Assembly (NCBI RefSeq): GCF_001553785.1 | Contig: NZ_LOJP01000001.1 | Location: 4,062,356 to 4,126,355, forward strand | From: Actinoplanes sp. TFC3 | GTDB lineage: Bacteria; Actinomycetota; Actinomycetes; Mycobacteriales; Micromonosporaceae | Direction: 5' to 3' | DNA length: 64,000 nucleotides | Shown here: one piece after another, positions 9,350 through 18,178 of the stretch | Numbering within the stretch: position 1 is the stretch's first letter | Layout of the letters: each line of letters begins with the position of its first letter | Notes under the pieces: model-generated | What the model was told of the DNA's origin: nothing | Databases searched by the model: none | Seen by the model: only the letters and a program-made list of their open reading frames with translations | Program-made: the position numbers and the translations under genes

Positions 9350-9574
9350 CGAGCACGTCGAGCAGGACGGTCCGATGTCGTGGTGGACTCGGCCGGGACC
9401 GTGCGCGACGTCCCGCTGGCGCGGATGAGTGACGAGCAGTGGCATGCGGTGCTGGACACCAATCTCACCGGCTCGTACACGGTGTGCCGGGCCGTGGTCG
9501 CGATCTCATACGGCCCCCGCGCCACCTACGTCACTGGGCAGGTGCTACAGGTGGGCGGCGGGATGACCGGTTGA
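9350..9574 (+). pseudogene. Internally deleted 3-oxoacyl-ACP reductase (fabG-type SDR) remnant
   Basis: The frame reads RSDVVVDSAGTVRDV then MSDEQWHAVLDTNLTGSY, the NAG-to-NLTG middle segment of FabG-like short-chain dehydrogenases. It then jumps directly to the C-terminal signature SYGPRATYVTGQVLQVGGG and a stop. About 110 residues, including the catalytic Ser and Tyr-x-x-x-Lys, are missing between them, and the Rossmann glycine motif upstream is also gone. The two pieces remain in one reading frame. It cannot be an active reductase. The fabI fragment at 10.2-10.5 kb suggests that both derive from one former fatty-acid or polyketide locus. Confidence 0.75.
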
Positions 9575-9581
9575 CGTCCGG

Positions 9582-10130
9582 TTACCGTTCTCCGACGGGG
9601 GCTTTGGGCGGTGAGAGCGTCGTCCGCAGCGGCCAGCCGATGAACCAGACGATCATGATGATGGTGGCCTGCACGGTGTAGCCGAAGACCGCGGGGCTGT
9701 CCAGGCTTTCGCCGGAGACCAGTCCCAGCACGGCGGTCCCCACGCAGGTGATGGCCCACGCGACGAGGCACCGCAGCCAGGCCCGCCACTCGTAGCTGAC
9801 CTTTGCCCGGCCGTACCGGGGTGGTCTGGGCGGCGGCGGCCCGCCGGCGAACCGGTGCGCGAACCGGACGTCGGCCCAGCGCACCAGATCCGGTCCGAAC
9901 GCGACGCTGAAGCCCAGGTAGACCGCGGCCAGTCCGTGCACGGCGGCGAGCTGCGCGCCGCTGAGCAGATCGGCGATCGACGCGGCGATCAGCACGAGGT
10001 CGGTCACCGGGACGCACACCAGCAGGACGGCGCCGAGTCGTTTGCGGCGCAGGATGTAGCGGGCGAACAGGCCGGCCGCGAGGATGGCCCAGAAACCGAC
10101 CTCGCAGGCGATGATCACGGCGACGATCAC
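9582..10130 (-). CDS. Integral membrane protein, unknown function
   Basis: 182 residues with about five hydrophobic helices. Examples are the start (VAVIIACEVGFWAILAAGLFARY), LGAVLLVCVPVTDLVLIAASI and a C-terminal pair (LRCLVAWAITCVGTAVLGL; IIMIVWFIGWPL). Charged loops include RYILRRKRLG, and a Pro-rich stretch lies near residue 98. It resembles uncharacterised small actinobacterial membrane proteins that begin with an EVGFW/EVALW helix. It sits between the two fatty-acid gene remnants and seems intact itself. No function can be assigned. Confidence 0.75.
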   Translation of the reverse strand: MIVAVIIACEVGFWAILAAGLFARYILRRKRLGAVLLVCVPVTDLVLIAASIADLLSGAQLAAVHGLAAVYLGFSVAFGPDLVRWADVRFAHRFAGGPPPPRPPRYGRAKVSYEWRAWLRCLVAWAITCVGTAVLGLVSGESLDSPAVFGYTVQATIIMIVWFIGWPLRTTLSPPKAPVGER

Positions 10131-10175
10131 CGGGCTGCTACCTCCGCGAGCGGGGCGGCCTTGACGCCGGGCCGG

Positions 10176-10610
10176 TCACCGACGGCGTGGGCGCCCCCCG
10201 TCGACGTGCAGGATCTCACCGGTGGTGGCCGGCAGCCAGCCCGGCAGCAGGGTCACGCAGCTTTTGGCCACCGGAACGAAGTCGGCGGGGTCCCAGCCCA
10301 GCGGGGATTGCTCGTGCCAGGCTTGCGCCTGCCGGGTGAAGCCTTCCCGCCTGCTCTCGCCGATGCCGAACGCGGCCATCGTGCGCAGCGGGCCGGCCGC
10401 CACCAGGTTCACCCGGATGCCGGCGGCCCCGAGATACGGCGCCAGGTAGCGCGAGCACGCCGCGGACAGCACGACGGCGAGCTGGACGTGCTCGGGCAGC
10501 GGATGGGACCAGTGCCGGAACAAGCTGGCCGAGCCGCCCGCGTGCGCGAGGCAGATCAGGTCGATGCTGGTCGGCGTCGAGCGGGCACGCGTACGTATCC
10601 ATCGGGACAC
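10176..10610 (-). pseudogene. In-frame chimera: thioesterase II start fused to enoyl-ACP reductase (FabI/InhA) end
   Basis: The GTG at 10610 is preceded by a perfect AAGGAGG five bases upstream. Residues 1-47 read like a type II thioesterase N-terminus (MSRWIRT, then IDLICLAHAGGSASLFRHW). From about residue 48 the protein becomes the C-terminal third of a FabI/InhA reductase. Markers are AAGIRVNLVAAGPLRT, SPLGWDPADFVPVAK and WLPATTGEILHVDGG. The join lies near nt 10470. The thioesterase Ser/His and the reductase Tyr/Lys residues are both lost, so neither activity is expected, although a 144-aa protein could still be made. It looks like the scar of one deletion across a PKS/fatty-acid gene set. 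Confidence 0.8.
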
Positions 10611-10630
10611 GTTTCCTCCTTGTCAGCGGG

Positions 10631-11311
10631 TCAGCGGTCGTTGCCGGGCTGCTCCCCGGTGATGGTGCGGTCCATTTCCTGCACGAGCAGGGCGGCCTGT
10701 ACGCGGGAGCGCAGACTGAGCTTGGACAGCACCTTCGAGACATGGGTCTTGACGGTGGTCTCACCGATGAACAATTGCGCGGCGATCTGCGCGTTCGACA
10801 GTCCCTCACCCAGGCAGACGAGGACGTCGCGTTCCCGCTCGGTCAGCTCGTCAAGCCCGGTCGCCGGCTTGGCCAGCGGCATCGGGTCGGCGCTCGACGC
10901 GAACGCCGAGATGAGCTTGCGGGTGATCTCGGGGGCCAGCACGCCGTCGCCGGCCGAGACCACCCGGACCGCTTCGGTCAGGGGGCCGGCCTCGACCGAC
11001 TTGAGCAGAAAGCCCGCCGCGCCGGCCCGCAGCGCGCCGTACACGTACTCGTCGAGATCGAAGGTGGTCAGAACCAGCACCTCGCAGAGCCTCTCGGAGG
11101 TGAGGACCCGGGTTGCCGCAATGCCGTTCATGCCCGGCATCCGTACGTCCATCAGCACCACGTCCGGATGCAGCGCCCGGGCCTGGGCGATGGCCTCGGT
11201 GCCATCCGCGGCCTCGCCGACGACCTCGATGTCCTTGGCGTTGTTGAGAATCAGCGCGATACCCGCCCGCACCGAGCCGTGGTCGTCGGCGACCAGCACT
11301 TTGATGGTCAC
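10631..11311 (-). CDS. NarL/LuxR-type response regulator
   Basis: 226 residues from a GTG that overlaps the kinase stop by GTGA. The receiver domain has the acidic pair (VADDHG), the phosphoacceptor Asp in VLMDVRMPG (about 54), the Thr in VLTTFD and the Lys in FLLKSVE. A LuxR helix-turn-helix follows (LTERERDVLVCLGEGLSNAQIA then GETTVKTHVSKVLSK). It should be phosphorylated by the kinase encoded just upstream and act as a transcription activator. Its targets are not evident here. The large overlapping open frame that fuses it to kinase antisense-like sequence is a shadow. Confidence 0.93.
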   Translation of the reverse strand: MTIKVLVADDHGSVRAGIALILNNAKDIEVVGEAADGTEAIAQARALHPDVVLMDVRMPGMNGIAATRVLTSERLCEVLVLTTFDLDEYVYGALRAGAAGFLLKSVEAGPLTEAVRVVSAGDGVLAPEITRKLISAFASSADPMPLAKPATGLDELTERERDVLVCLGEGLSNAQIAAQLFIGETTVKTHVSKVLSKLSLRSRVQAALLVQEMDRTITGEQPGNDR

Positions 11312-12513
11312 GCCTGGCTCCCGGTGGTCGGCAGGATCGCGCGGACCTGCCAGCTCGAGCCGTCCGGACCGGCCGAGAAGCTGCCGCCCACCACGGCCGC
11401 GCGTTCGCGCATGTTGAGCAGGCCTCGGTGCGACACGCCGGGATGCGCGACCGTGGCCGACGTTCCGGCCAGGTCGTTGGCCACCCGCACGATCAGGACG
11501 TCGAGCTGCTGCCGGATGTCGACCAGGGCTTTGGTCTGCGGAGCGTGTTTGGCCACGTTGGTCAGCGCCTCCTGGGTGATGCGGTATGCGGTCAGGTCGA
11601 CCGCGGCGGGAAGGGGAACATCGTCGTCGAGCTGGCATTCGACCTCGACCTCGATCCCGCTGGCCCGCGCCGACTCCACCAGTTTGGGCAGGTCGGACAG
11701 GCGGGTCGGGGCCATCGTCTCGTCCGAGGCGGTGCCGTCGGCGCGCAGCAGCCGCACCATGGCGCCCATCTCCTCCAGCGCTTGGACGCTGTTGAGGCGT
11801 ACGGCGGCCAGTACCCGGCGGGCGGTGCCCGGGTCGTCGTCCATGGCCAGCACCGCCTCCGATTGGATCGCGATCGCCGACAGGTGCCCGGCGATGATGT
11901 CGTGCAAGTCCCGGGCCATCCGGGCGCGTTCCGCAACGATCGCGGCGGACCGGTCGAGCCGGGCGATCTGGGCCAGCTGGGCGGCGTTGGCCCGCTCCAC
12001 TTCGGCGATGTCGCGGTGCTGGCGAACGTTGGCCGCCCACCAGATCGGGATGACGATGAACGGCAGTGCGGTCACCGCGGCGATCAGCGGCACCCGCCAG
12101 TCGCGCTGCAGCACGAACGCCAGGGTGATCAGGGCCAGCAGGCCCACCGCGGCGATCGGCGCCATCTGCCGGTGCAGCCTGCGCGGCCCGTAGAGCGTGG
12201 CTGTGTAGAGCAGATCGGCGAAGACCAGCAGCACCGGGATGGTCGGGCCATGGAAGCAGTCGACCGCGAGGATCACTCCGCCGAGGCTCAGCGCGGCGGC
12301 CGGGGCCAGGCGCCGGAAGAACTCGACGATGCAGATCGCGATGAACAGCGCCACCCGTAACCACATCGGAGCGAGGTCGGCCGTGCCCGTCACGTACAGC
12401 GGATAGAGATCGGCCAGGTAGAGCAGGCCACCGGTGACCACGGAGGCTCCGACGATGAGCGCCTCTTGGCTCAGCAGCGGCCATCGCGACAGTTTCAGCA
12501 TCACATCGAGCAT
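11308..12513 (-). CDS. NarL-family sensor histidine kinase
   Basis: 401 residues. Six or so hydrophobic helices occupy residues 10-165, with little extracytoplasmic sequence. A coiled linker leads to a HisKA_3 dimerisation motif (RMARDLHDIIAGHLSAIA, phosphoacceptor His near 208). The HATPase region has an N-box-like segment (QEALTNVAKHAP) and a G-box region (GLLNMRERAAVVGG). It pairs with the overlapping response regulator. The 149-base spacer toward the divergent small membrane protein is AT-rich and likely holds both promoters. The stimulus is unknown. Confidence 0.93.
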   Translation of the reverse strand: MLDVMLKLSRWPLLSQEALIVGASVVTGGLLYLADLYPLYVTGTADLAPMWLRVALFIAICIVEFFRRLAPAAALSLGGVILAVDCFHGPTIPVLLVFADLLYTATLYGPRRLHRQMAPIAAVGLLALITLAFVLQRDWRVPLIAAVTALPFIVIPIWWAANVRQHRDIAEVERANAAQLAQIARLDRSAAIVAERARMARDLHDIIAGHLSAIAIQSEAVLAMDDDPGTARRVLAAVRLNSVQALEEMGAMVRLLRADGTASDETMAPTRLSDLPKLVESARASGIEVEVECQLDDDVPLPAAVDLTAYRITQEALTNVAKHAPQTKALVDIRQQLDVLIVRVANDLAGTSATVAHPGVSHRGLLNMRERAAVVGGSFSAGPDGSSWQVRAILPTTGSQA

Positions 12514-12662
12514 GTCAAATACATAAACGTCAGAATATCACGTACGGGAAAAAGGCGCGTCCTACTAAATGAGGAGACGATTCTCATTCCCCTTATGGAT
12601 GGCAATGCGGCCCGGCTCGGCCAGAATGGACGCAGTGCCGGTGACCCGAAAGAGGTTATTCG

Positions 12663-12875
12663 ATGAGCCCGGAAAAGCAAGGCACCAATAAATGGGCACC
12701 GTGGTGGGTTTACCTGATCGTCATCCTCGGATGCAACTACGTGAAGCAGTACCTGGTGCGGGACCTGCCGGTTGCGGTCAACGCGCTGATCACCGTCGTG
12801 CTGGCCGGAGCGCTGTTCCTCGTTATCACGGCGATCTACCGCGGCCTGAAGGGCGCTGACCGCCAGCGTCACTGA
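12663..12875 (+). CDS. Small two-helix membrane protein
   Basis: 70 residues. AGAGG lies eight bases before the ATG, and the product has a plausible design. A polar start (SPEKQGTNKWAPWW) is followed by a hydrophobic helix (VYLIVILGCNYV), a short charged loop, a second helix (INALITVVLAGALFLVITAIY reads as one span in context) and a basic tail. A strong hairpin follows its stop. It is divergent from the histidine kinase and could be its target or accessory, which is inference. No family was recognised. Confidence 0.65.
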   Translation: MSPEKQGTNKWAPWWVYLIVILGCNYVKQYLVRDLPVAVNALITVVLAGALFLVITAIYRGLKGADRQRH

Positions 12876-12900
12876 CCAGCCGGCTCCGGTTCCCCCGTAC

Positions 12901-12929
12901 GAAGCAGGCGTCCATAGGGCGCCTGCTTC
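12901..12929 (+). terminator. Hairpin terminator
   Basis: A perfect 10-bp stem (GAAGCAGGCG with CGCCTGCTTC) and a 9-base loop lie 25 bases after the stop of the small membrane protein gene. Only TT follows, typical of actinobacterial terminators without a long U-tract. Confidence 0.75.
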
Positions 12930-13484
12930 TTGCCGTGCCGGGACCGACCCAGGACATCGCCGGCCCGAACAACAGCAGCAGCAGGTAGGCCAGGGCGGCT
13001 TCGGTCAGGCTGCCTCGCCGTTGTCGCCACGGCAGTCGGCCAAGGACAGGAAGACGTCGTCAGGCGGGGCCGGTGCAGCGACACGTCGGTGACCGCGACG
13101 CCTGGCACGTCCAGGCGGTTGAGCACCTCCACCAGCACCTTGGTGCCGCAGACGACCAGGACGTGGGCACGCCGCAGCTGGGGGTCGACCACCGGCTCGC
13201 TCGCGCCCAGCTCGGCCAGCGTCGACGTGCCGTACCAGCCCGGCGTGTTCCGCAACAACTGGTTCTATCGACAGCTCTTCGCACGCCACCACCGCGGCTT
13301 GGTCTGATTCCAGGGCGTCGCTATCGGCGGCGTCCTGCTGCCGGCACCGCCGGGCAAGGCCAGGGCGTAGCAGTGGTGCGCAGGGGAACCAGCGTTCCGG
13401 CTGAGGCTGCCGAGCTGCACCGGGGAACCCTCAGGTTTGCTGCGCACCGGCCGATGTGAGCTGGAGTCAACACGTGGAGGCAGG
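12930..13484 (-). pseudogene. Possible eroded gene, unrecognised
   Basis: A 555-base stretch with no intact gene. On the minus strand, about 13060-13270 reads like protein (NTPGWYGTSTLAELGASE, then AHVLVVCGTKVLVEVLNRLD). It has a stop just upstream in frame and turns into random-looking residues near 13060. I do not recognise the family. The fragment could be the remnant of a coding sequence; it may equally be chance. Nothing else is seen here except the ribosome site of the following gene. Confidence 0.3.
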
Positions 13485-15833
13485 GTGGATACGCGGCGTC
13501 GACGGGTCGCTGGAGCCGGCCTCCTGCGCGATCCTGTATTGCTCGGTCTGCTCGTGGTGACCCTGCTCAGCTTTGCGCTGTTCTTGCTCTTCGACGGCGA
13601 CAAAACCCGGCAGACGCAGTTCTTCTGGCTCGGTCAGGTGCCGCTGGACGCCGCGCTCAGCATCGGTGCCTGGCGGCTGCGCTTTCTCACCGCTGCCGAA
13701 TACCGCCGGTTCTACACCAGCATCTCCTTCGCCGGGGCTTCCTTCGCCATCGGCGACAGCTTCCAGTGCCTGCACAACTTCCTGGTCCCGTCCGCCGCCT
13801 CAACCGACGGCGGCCAGGTGCAGTCGGTGTTCTTCGCGATCGGCATGTCCAGCAACGTGCTCGCCTGCATGCTGTTCCCCCAAGGCCTGCACTCGGCCCG
13901 GGAGAAGCTGGTCTTCTGGCTCGACGCGGCCACCGTACTGGTGGGTGGCGGTGTGATGGCGTGGTGCTTCGCCGTGAACCCGGTGGATCAGCACGTCAAC
14001 CGGGTGACCGCGAGCCTGACCGCGGCGCTGGTCATCGTGGGTGCGTTCTCGGCCACCAAGGTGTCCCTGATCCCCCGCCCTCCAATGACCCGCAGCGCGG
14101 CGTGGCCGATGGTCTGCGCGCCGGTCGTGCAAGGTGTCGCCGCGTTCCTGCCCGGCTCGTTCCAGCACCCCGACCGCTTCTACGTGTTCATGGTCCTGCT
14201 GCTGCCCTCGCTGCTGATCGCCGCCGGGCCCCGCATCCAGGAGCTCACCGTACGTACCCAAGACGATCGGGAAACATCCAAGCGCAAACCGTACAGCCTT
14301 TTGCCGTACGGGATGATCGCCCTAATTTTCGTCGTGTTCTTCATGGTTCTGCCCTCCGACGTGTCGACCCGCCTGTGGGGTGCAACCGTGGGGGTCGTGC
14401 TGCTCACGAGCCTGGTGGCGATCCGGCAGCTGATCGCGTTTCAGGACAACGTCAAGCTGGTCGGCCGGCTGGACGTGACGCTCGGGCACCTCACCGAGCG
14501 TGAGACGCAACTGCGCAGGCAGGCCAGCACCGATCAGCTCACCGGACTGGCCAACCGGGCCCGCTTCACCGAGGAGCTGAGCCAGGCCCTCGCCGGGCAC
14601 GCAAGCACCGTTGTCCTGCTGGTCGACCTCGACGACTTCAAGACGGTGAACGACACCATGGGCCACGCGGCCGGTGACGGGCTGCTGACCACCATCGGCG
14701 ACCGCTTGCGGGCAGCGGTCCGTGAGGGCGATCTGGTGGCCCGCCTGGGCGGCGACGAGTTCACCATCCTGCTGCGCGGCGCGACCCGCGAGGCCGCCGA
14801 CCGGATCGCCGCCGACATCCAGCGCCGCCTGGCCGAGAACGTCGACCTGCAAGGCCTCATCGTTTCCCCGCGGGCCAGCATCGGCTTGGCCTGCGCCGGC
14901 CCCGGCGACGAGCCGGACACCCTGATCAGCAACGCCGACATTGCCATGTACGAGGCGAAACGGCGCGGCAAGGGTACGAGCGTGCACTACACCAGCGAGA
15001 TGGGCGCTCGGATCAGCGCCGAGGCTGAGATGATCCGCGAGCTCGCGGCGGCCATCGAGGCCGGGCAGTTCCGGCTCGTCTACCAGCCGATCGTGCGGCT
15101 CAGCGACCTGAGCACCACCGGGGTGGAGGCGCTGATCCGCTGGGAGCACCCGGTCCGCGGCACGGTGTCACCGGTCGAGTTCATCCCGGCGGCCGAGCGC
15201 TCCGGGCTCATCGTGGCCATCGGGCGGTGGGCCCTGCGCGAGGCGTGCCGGCAAGCCGCTCGCTGGCATGCTGAGTTTCCCGCTGCGGCGCACCTGGTCG
15301 TCGGCGTCAACGTGGCCGGCCGTCAGCTGCGTACCGAGGGCTTCGTCGAGGAGGTGGCGGACGTGCTGTCCAGCACCGGGCTGCCACCGGCGTGCCTCAC
15401 CGTCGAGGTGACCGAGACGGCTGTGCTCGATGACGAGGAATCGGCGGACGCCATGCTGCGCCTGCGGGCGCTGGGCGTGCGGCTGGCGCTCGACGACTTC
15501 GGCACCGCCGCTTCTTCGCTGGGGCTACTGCTCACCACCCCGGTCACCACGCTCAAGCTGGACCGCTCCTTCGTCGAGTCGATCACCACGGTCAGCCGAC
15601 AGGCGGCGGTCGCTACCGCGGTCAGCCAGATGGCCAGCGCCCTCGGCTTTTCCTCGGTTGCCGAGGGCATCGAAACCGACGAGCAGCGCTTGCTCCTGCA
15701 GGGCCTCGGCTATCAGTACGGGCAGGGCTACATCTTCGCCCGGCCGTTGCGCCCCGAGCAGGTGGCTGAACGTCTGTCGCTTGAAGCAACGGCACCGGCG
15801 CGGGCGCAGCAGGATCTTCTCGTCGCTGACTGA
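13485..15833 (+). CDS. Membrane GGDEF-EAL c-di-GMP enzyme
   Basis: I take the GTG at 13485, four bases after GGAGG; an open frame reaches 13437 but the extra residues look non-coding. The first 290 residues contain about eight membrane helices without a recognised sensor fold. The GGDEF domain is intact (ARLGGDEFTILL, about residue 420) with an RxxD inhibition site (REGD) five residues before. The EAL domain keeps its signature (VEALIRWEHP, about 547), DDFGTA (Ala where Gly is usual), LKLDRSFV, AEGIETDEQ and GYQYGQGYIFARPL. Both synthesis and breakdown are therefore possible. The related gene 35 bases downstream is likely in the same operon. Confidence 0.92.
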   Translation: MDTRRRRVAGAGLLRDPVLLGLLVVTLLSFALFLLFDGDKTRQTQFFWLGQVPLDAALSIGAWRLRFLTAAEYRRFYTSISFAGASFAIGDSFQCLHNFLVPSAASTDGGQVQSVFFAIGMSSNVLACMLFPQGLHSAREKLVFWLDAATVLVGGGVMAWCFAVNPVDQHVNRVTASLTAALVIVGAFSATKVSLIPRPPMTRSAAWPMVCAPVVQGVAAFLPGSFQHPDRFYVFMVLLLPSLLIAAGPRIQELTVRTQDDRETSKRKPYSLLPYGMIALIFVVFFMVLPSDVSTRLWGATVGVVLLTSLVAIRQLIAFQDNVKLVGRLDVTLGHLTERETQLRRQASTDQLTGLANRARFTEELSQALAGHASTVVLLVDLDDFKTVNDTMGHAAGDGLLTTIGDRLRAAVREGDLVARLGGDEFTILLRGATREAADRIAADIQRRLAENVDLQGLIVSPRASIGLACAGPGDEPDTLISNADIAMYEAKRRGKGTSVHYTSEMGARISAEAEMIRELAAAIEAGQFRLVYQPIVRLSDLSTTGVEALIRWEHPVRGTVSPVEFIPAAERSGLIVAIGRWALREACRQAARWHAEFPAAAHLVVGVNVAGRQLRTEGFVEEVADVLSSTGLPPACLTVEVTETAVLDDEESADAMLRLRALGVRLALDDFGTAASSLGLLLTTPVTTLKLDRSFVESITTVSRQAAVATAVSQMASALGFSSVAEGIETDEQRLLLQGLGYQYGQGYIFARPLRPEQVAERLSLEATAPARAQQDLLVAD

Positions 15834-15868
15834 CGGCAGCTGGTCAATTCCTCACGTCCGGGGCGTCG

Positions 15869-18094
15869 GTGCCGATGCGTGTAGGTGTGCAGGCCTTCGA
15901 CAGTCACGAGGCGGATTACTGGACTCGCCAGATCCGGATCGGTGCTGCCATCGCGGGCTTCATCACCATCTTGGGCGCTGTGCGGATCGCGCTGGACTGG
16001 GATCGCGAGCTGCGGTGGTTCGGGATCGTCTTCGCGGTGGCCGCGGTTTTCCAGGGGGCCTGCTACTTCCTGCCGTGGCGGCGGTACGTTCAGAACGCCA
16101 CGGTGCGCCGCTGGCTGGTGCTGTGGTGGATTGCCGAACTGCCGGTGCTGCTGGTGTTCGGCCTCAAAGACCCGGCCGGCACCGACGCCTACCTTCCCGG
16201 CGCCGTCCTGGTCATGATCACCCTTGCGGCGTTGTACACGCCCCAGACGGTGATCAAGACCGGCGCCGGGATGCTGGCCTCGTACGTTGTGGTGCTGGTG
16301 GCCTCGGGTCGTGACCTCAATCCCGTCTCGCTCGCCACGCTGGTCGGGATGGTAGGCGGCGTGGTGGGACTCAACGCGGTCAACGCCTACAACCGCCGCC
16401 GGATCGACGGGCGGCGCCGGTCCGTCGAGCATCGCACCGAAATGCTGCTGGAGGCGTCCTCGGATGCGGTGCTGTCGCTGGGCGTCGACGGGTCGGTCTG
16501 GTACGCGAGCCCCTCGGTACGCACCATGCTGGGCCACGATCCCCCGTCGACCAGGGCCGACCTCACGCGCCTGGTCCACCGGGAGGATCTGCCGCGCGTG
16601 AGCGCCTGGCTGAGCGAGATCTTCGGTGCGGGTCTGGGCTCCACGGCGCGTATGGAGACCCGGTTGCGGCGAGGCGACGGCACCTGGATCTACTTGGACG
16701 TCATCGGCGTCAACCGGGTGGCCGACCCCGATGTGCAGGCGGTCGTCATCAGCCTGCGCGACATCGGCACCCGCCGGGCACTGGAGGAGCAGCTGGGCCG
16801 GCAGGCCTTCACCGACTCGCTGACCGGGCTGCCGAACCGGGCGTTGTTCCGCGACCGGCTGGAGCAGGCGGTGAACGGCAGTGTGGACGTACCCGTCACT
16901 GTCCTGCTCATTGATCTTGATGATTTCAAGCTGGTGAACGACAACCTCGGGCACAGCGCCGGCGATGACCTGCTGACCGAGATCTCGGGGCGGCTGCTGG
17001 CCCAGATGCGCCCGAGCGACCTGCTGGCCCGCCTCGGTGGTGACGAGTTCGCCATCCTGATCGAGGACATGACCACCGCGGAGGCCGAACACCTGGCCGG
17101 GCGCCTGCTCAGCGAAGCGCGCCGCCCGACCCGGCTGGCCAGCCGGGACATCACGAGCACGCTGAGCATCGGCATCGCCACCAGCCTCGGCGCCGGCGAC
17201 GTACGGGCCGAGCAACTGCTGCGCAACGCCGACCTGGCGATGTACGCGGCAAAACGGGACGGCCGGGATGCCTGCGCCGTCTTCGACCCCGGCATGCACC
17301 ACACGGTGCTGCAGGAGGCCCAGCAGCGCGCCGACATGGAACGCGCCCTCGCCGAGGAGCAGTTCCGCGTTTTGTACCAACCTGTGGTGGACATGCAGAC
17401 CCAGCGGCTGATCGGCGCCGAAGCCCTGGTCCGCTGGCAACACCCCCGCGACGGTCTGATCGGGCCGTACCAGTTCATCGGCAACGCCGAGAGCAGCGGG
17501 CTGATCGTGCCGCTGGGACGCTGGGTGCTGCGCGCCGCGTGCCAGCAACTGGCGTCGTGGCAGCGGGACAATCCCCAGGCAGGGCACCTTCGCATGAACG
17601 TGAACCTGTCGGCCCGCCAGTTCCAGCACGCCAATCTGGTGGACGATGTCGCCGCGGCTGTCGCCCAGGCCGGCATCGCACCCGGCGCCCTCACCCTGGA
17701 GATCACCGAGTCGATGCTGATGCAGGACATCGACGACGCCATCGCCACCCTCGAGGCCCTGCGCAAGGTGGGCGTGCAGCTCGCCATCGACGACTTCGGC
17801 ACCGGCTATTCATCGCTGAACTACCTGAGGAAGCTACCGGTCGACACCATCAAAATCGACAAGTCGTTCGTCGACCAGGTGCACACGAACGCGGGCGACG
17901 TGACGCTGGTCAGCGCCATCGTCGGGCTGTGTCAGGCGCTGCAGCTGCAAACCGTGGCGGAAGGCATCGAGACCGACGAGCAGTGGAAGACGCTGCGCGG
18001 CATCGGCTGCGACCACGGCCAGGGGTACCTGTTCGGCGCCCCGGCCGAGGCAGCTGAGGTGATTCGCCTGCTCGACGAGCACGCCCTGCGGTGA
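15869..18094 (+). CDS. Membrane PAS-GGDEF-EAL c-di-GMP enzyme
   Basis: 741 residues from GTG 15869 (ATG 15875 is an alternative; no clear ribosome site decides). Five or six membrane helices (about 25-170) are followed by a PAS fold (EASSDAVLSLGVDGSVWYAS to VISLRDIGTRR, about 190-300). GGDEF (LARLGGDEFAILI, about 390) has RxxD (RPSD) five residues before. The EAL part has GAEALVRWQHP, the canonical LAIDDFGTGYSSL, IKIDKSFV and AEGIETDEQW. It belongs to the common PAS-GGDEF-EAL architecture. It lies 35 bases after the other bifunctional gene, which suggests joint expression with different sensory inputs. Confidence 0.93.
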   Translation: MPMRVGVQAFDSHEADYWTRQIRIGAAIAGFITILGAVRIALDWDRELRWFGIVFAVAAVFQGACYFLPWRRYVQNATVRRWLVLWWIAELPVLLVFGLKDPAGTDAYLPGAVLVMITLAALYTPQTVIKTGAGMLASYVVVLVASGRDLNPVSLATLVGMVGGVVGLNAVNAYNRRRIDGRRRSVEHRTEMLLEASSDAVLSLGVDGSVWYASPSVRTMLGHDPPSTRADLTRLVHREDLPRVSAWLSEIFGAGLGSTARMETRLRRGDGTWIYLDVIGVNRVADPDVQAVVISLRDIGTRRALEEQLGRQAFTDSLTGLPNRALFRDRLEQAVNGSVDVPVTVLLIDLDDFKLVNDNLGHSAGDDLLTEISGRLLAQMRPSDLLARLGGDEFAILIEDMTTAEAEHLAGRLLSEARRPTRLASRDITSTLSIGIATSLGAGDVRAEQLLRNADLAMYAAKRDGRDACAVFDPGMHHTVLQEAQQRADMERALAEEQFRVLYQPVVDMQTQRLIGAEALVRWQHPRDGLIGPYQFIGNAESSGLIVPLGRWVLRAACQQLASWQRDNPQAGHLRMNVNLSARQFQHANLVDDVAAAVAQAGIAPGALTLEITESMLMQDIDDAIATLEALRKVGVQLAIDDFGTGYSSLNYLRKLPVDTIKIDKSFVDQVHTNAGDVTLVSAIVGLCQALQLQTVAEGIETDEQWKTLRGIGCDHGQGYLFGAPAEAAEVIRLLDEHALR

Positions 18095-18178
18095 GATGAC
18101 CGTCCGTGGCAGTGCGTTCCCGACGCTCGCGAGCCTTGGCACCCCCTCGGCGATGGGACCACTGCGCCTGAGGTGCCG

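Noticed and set aside
10631-12484. 617-codon frame joining the response regulator to sequence over the kinase
   Set aside because: Only the last 226 residues are real; the rest overlaps the kinase in another frame and is Arg/Gly-rich noise.
15728-17629. 633-codon minus-strand frame over the tandem GGDEF-EAL genes
   Set aside because: Composition is typical of an antisense frame, and both plus-strand genes show every catalytic motif.
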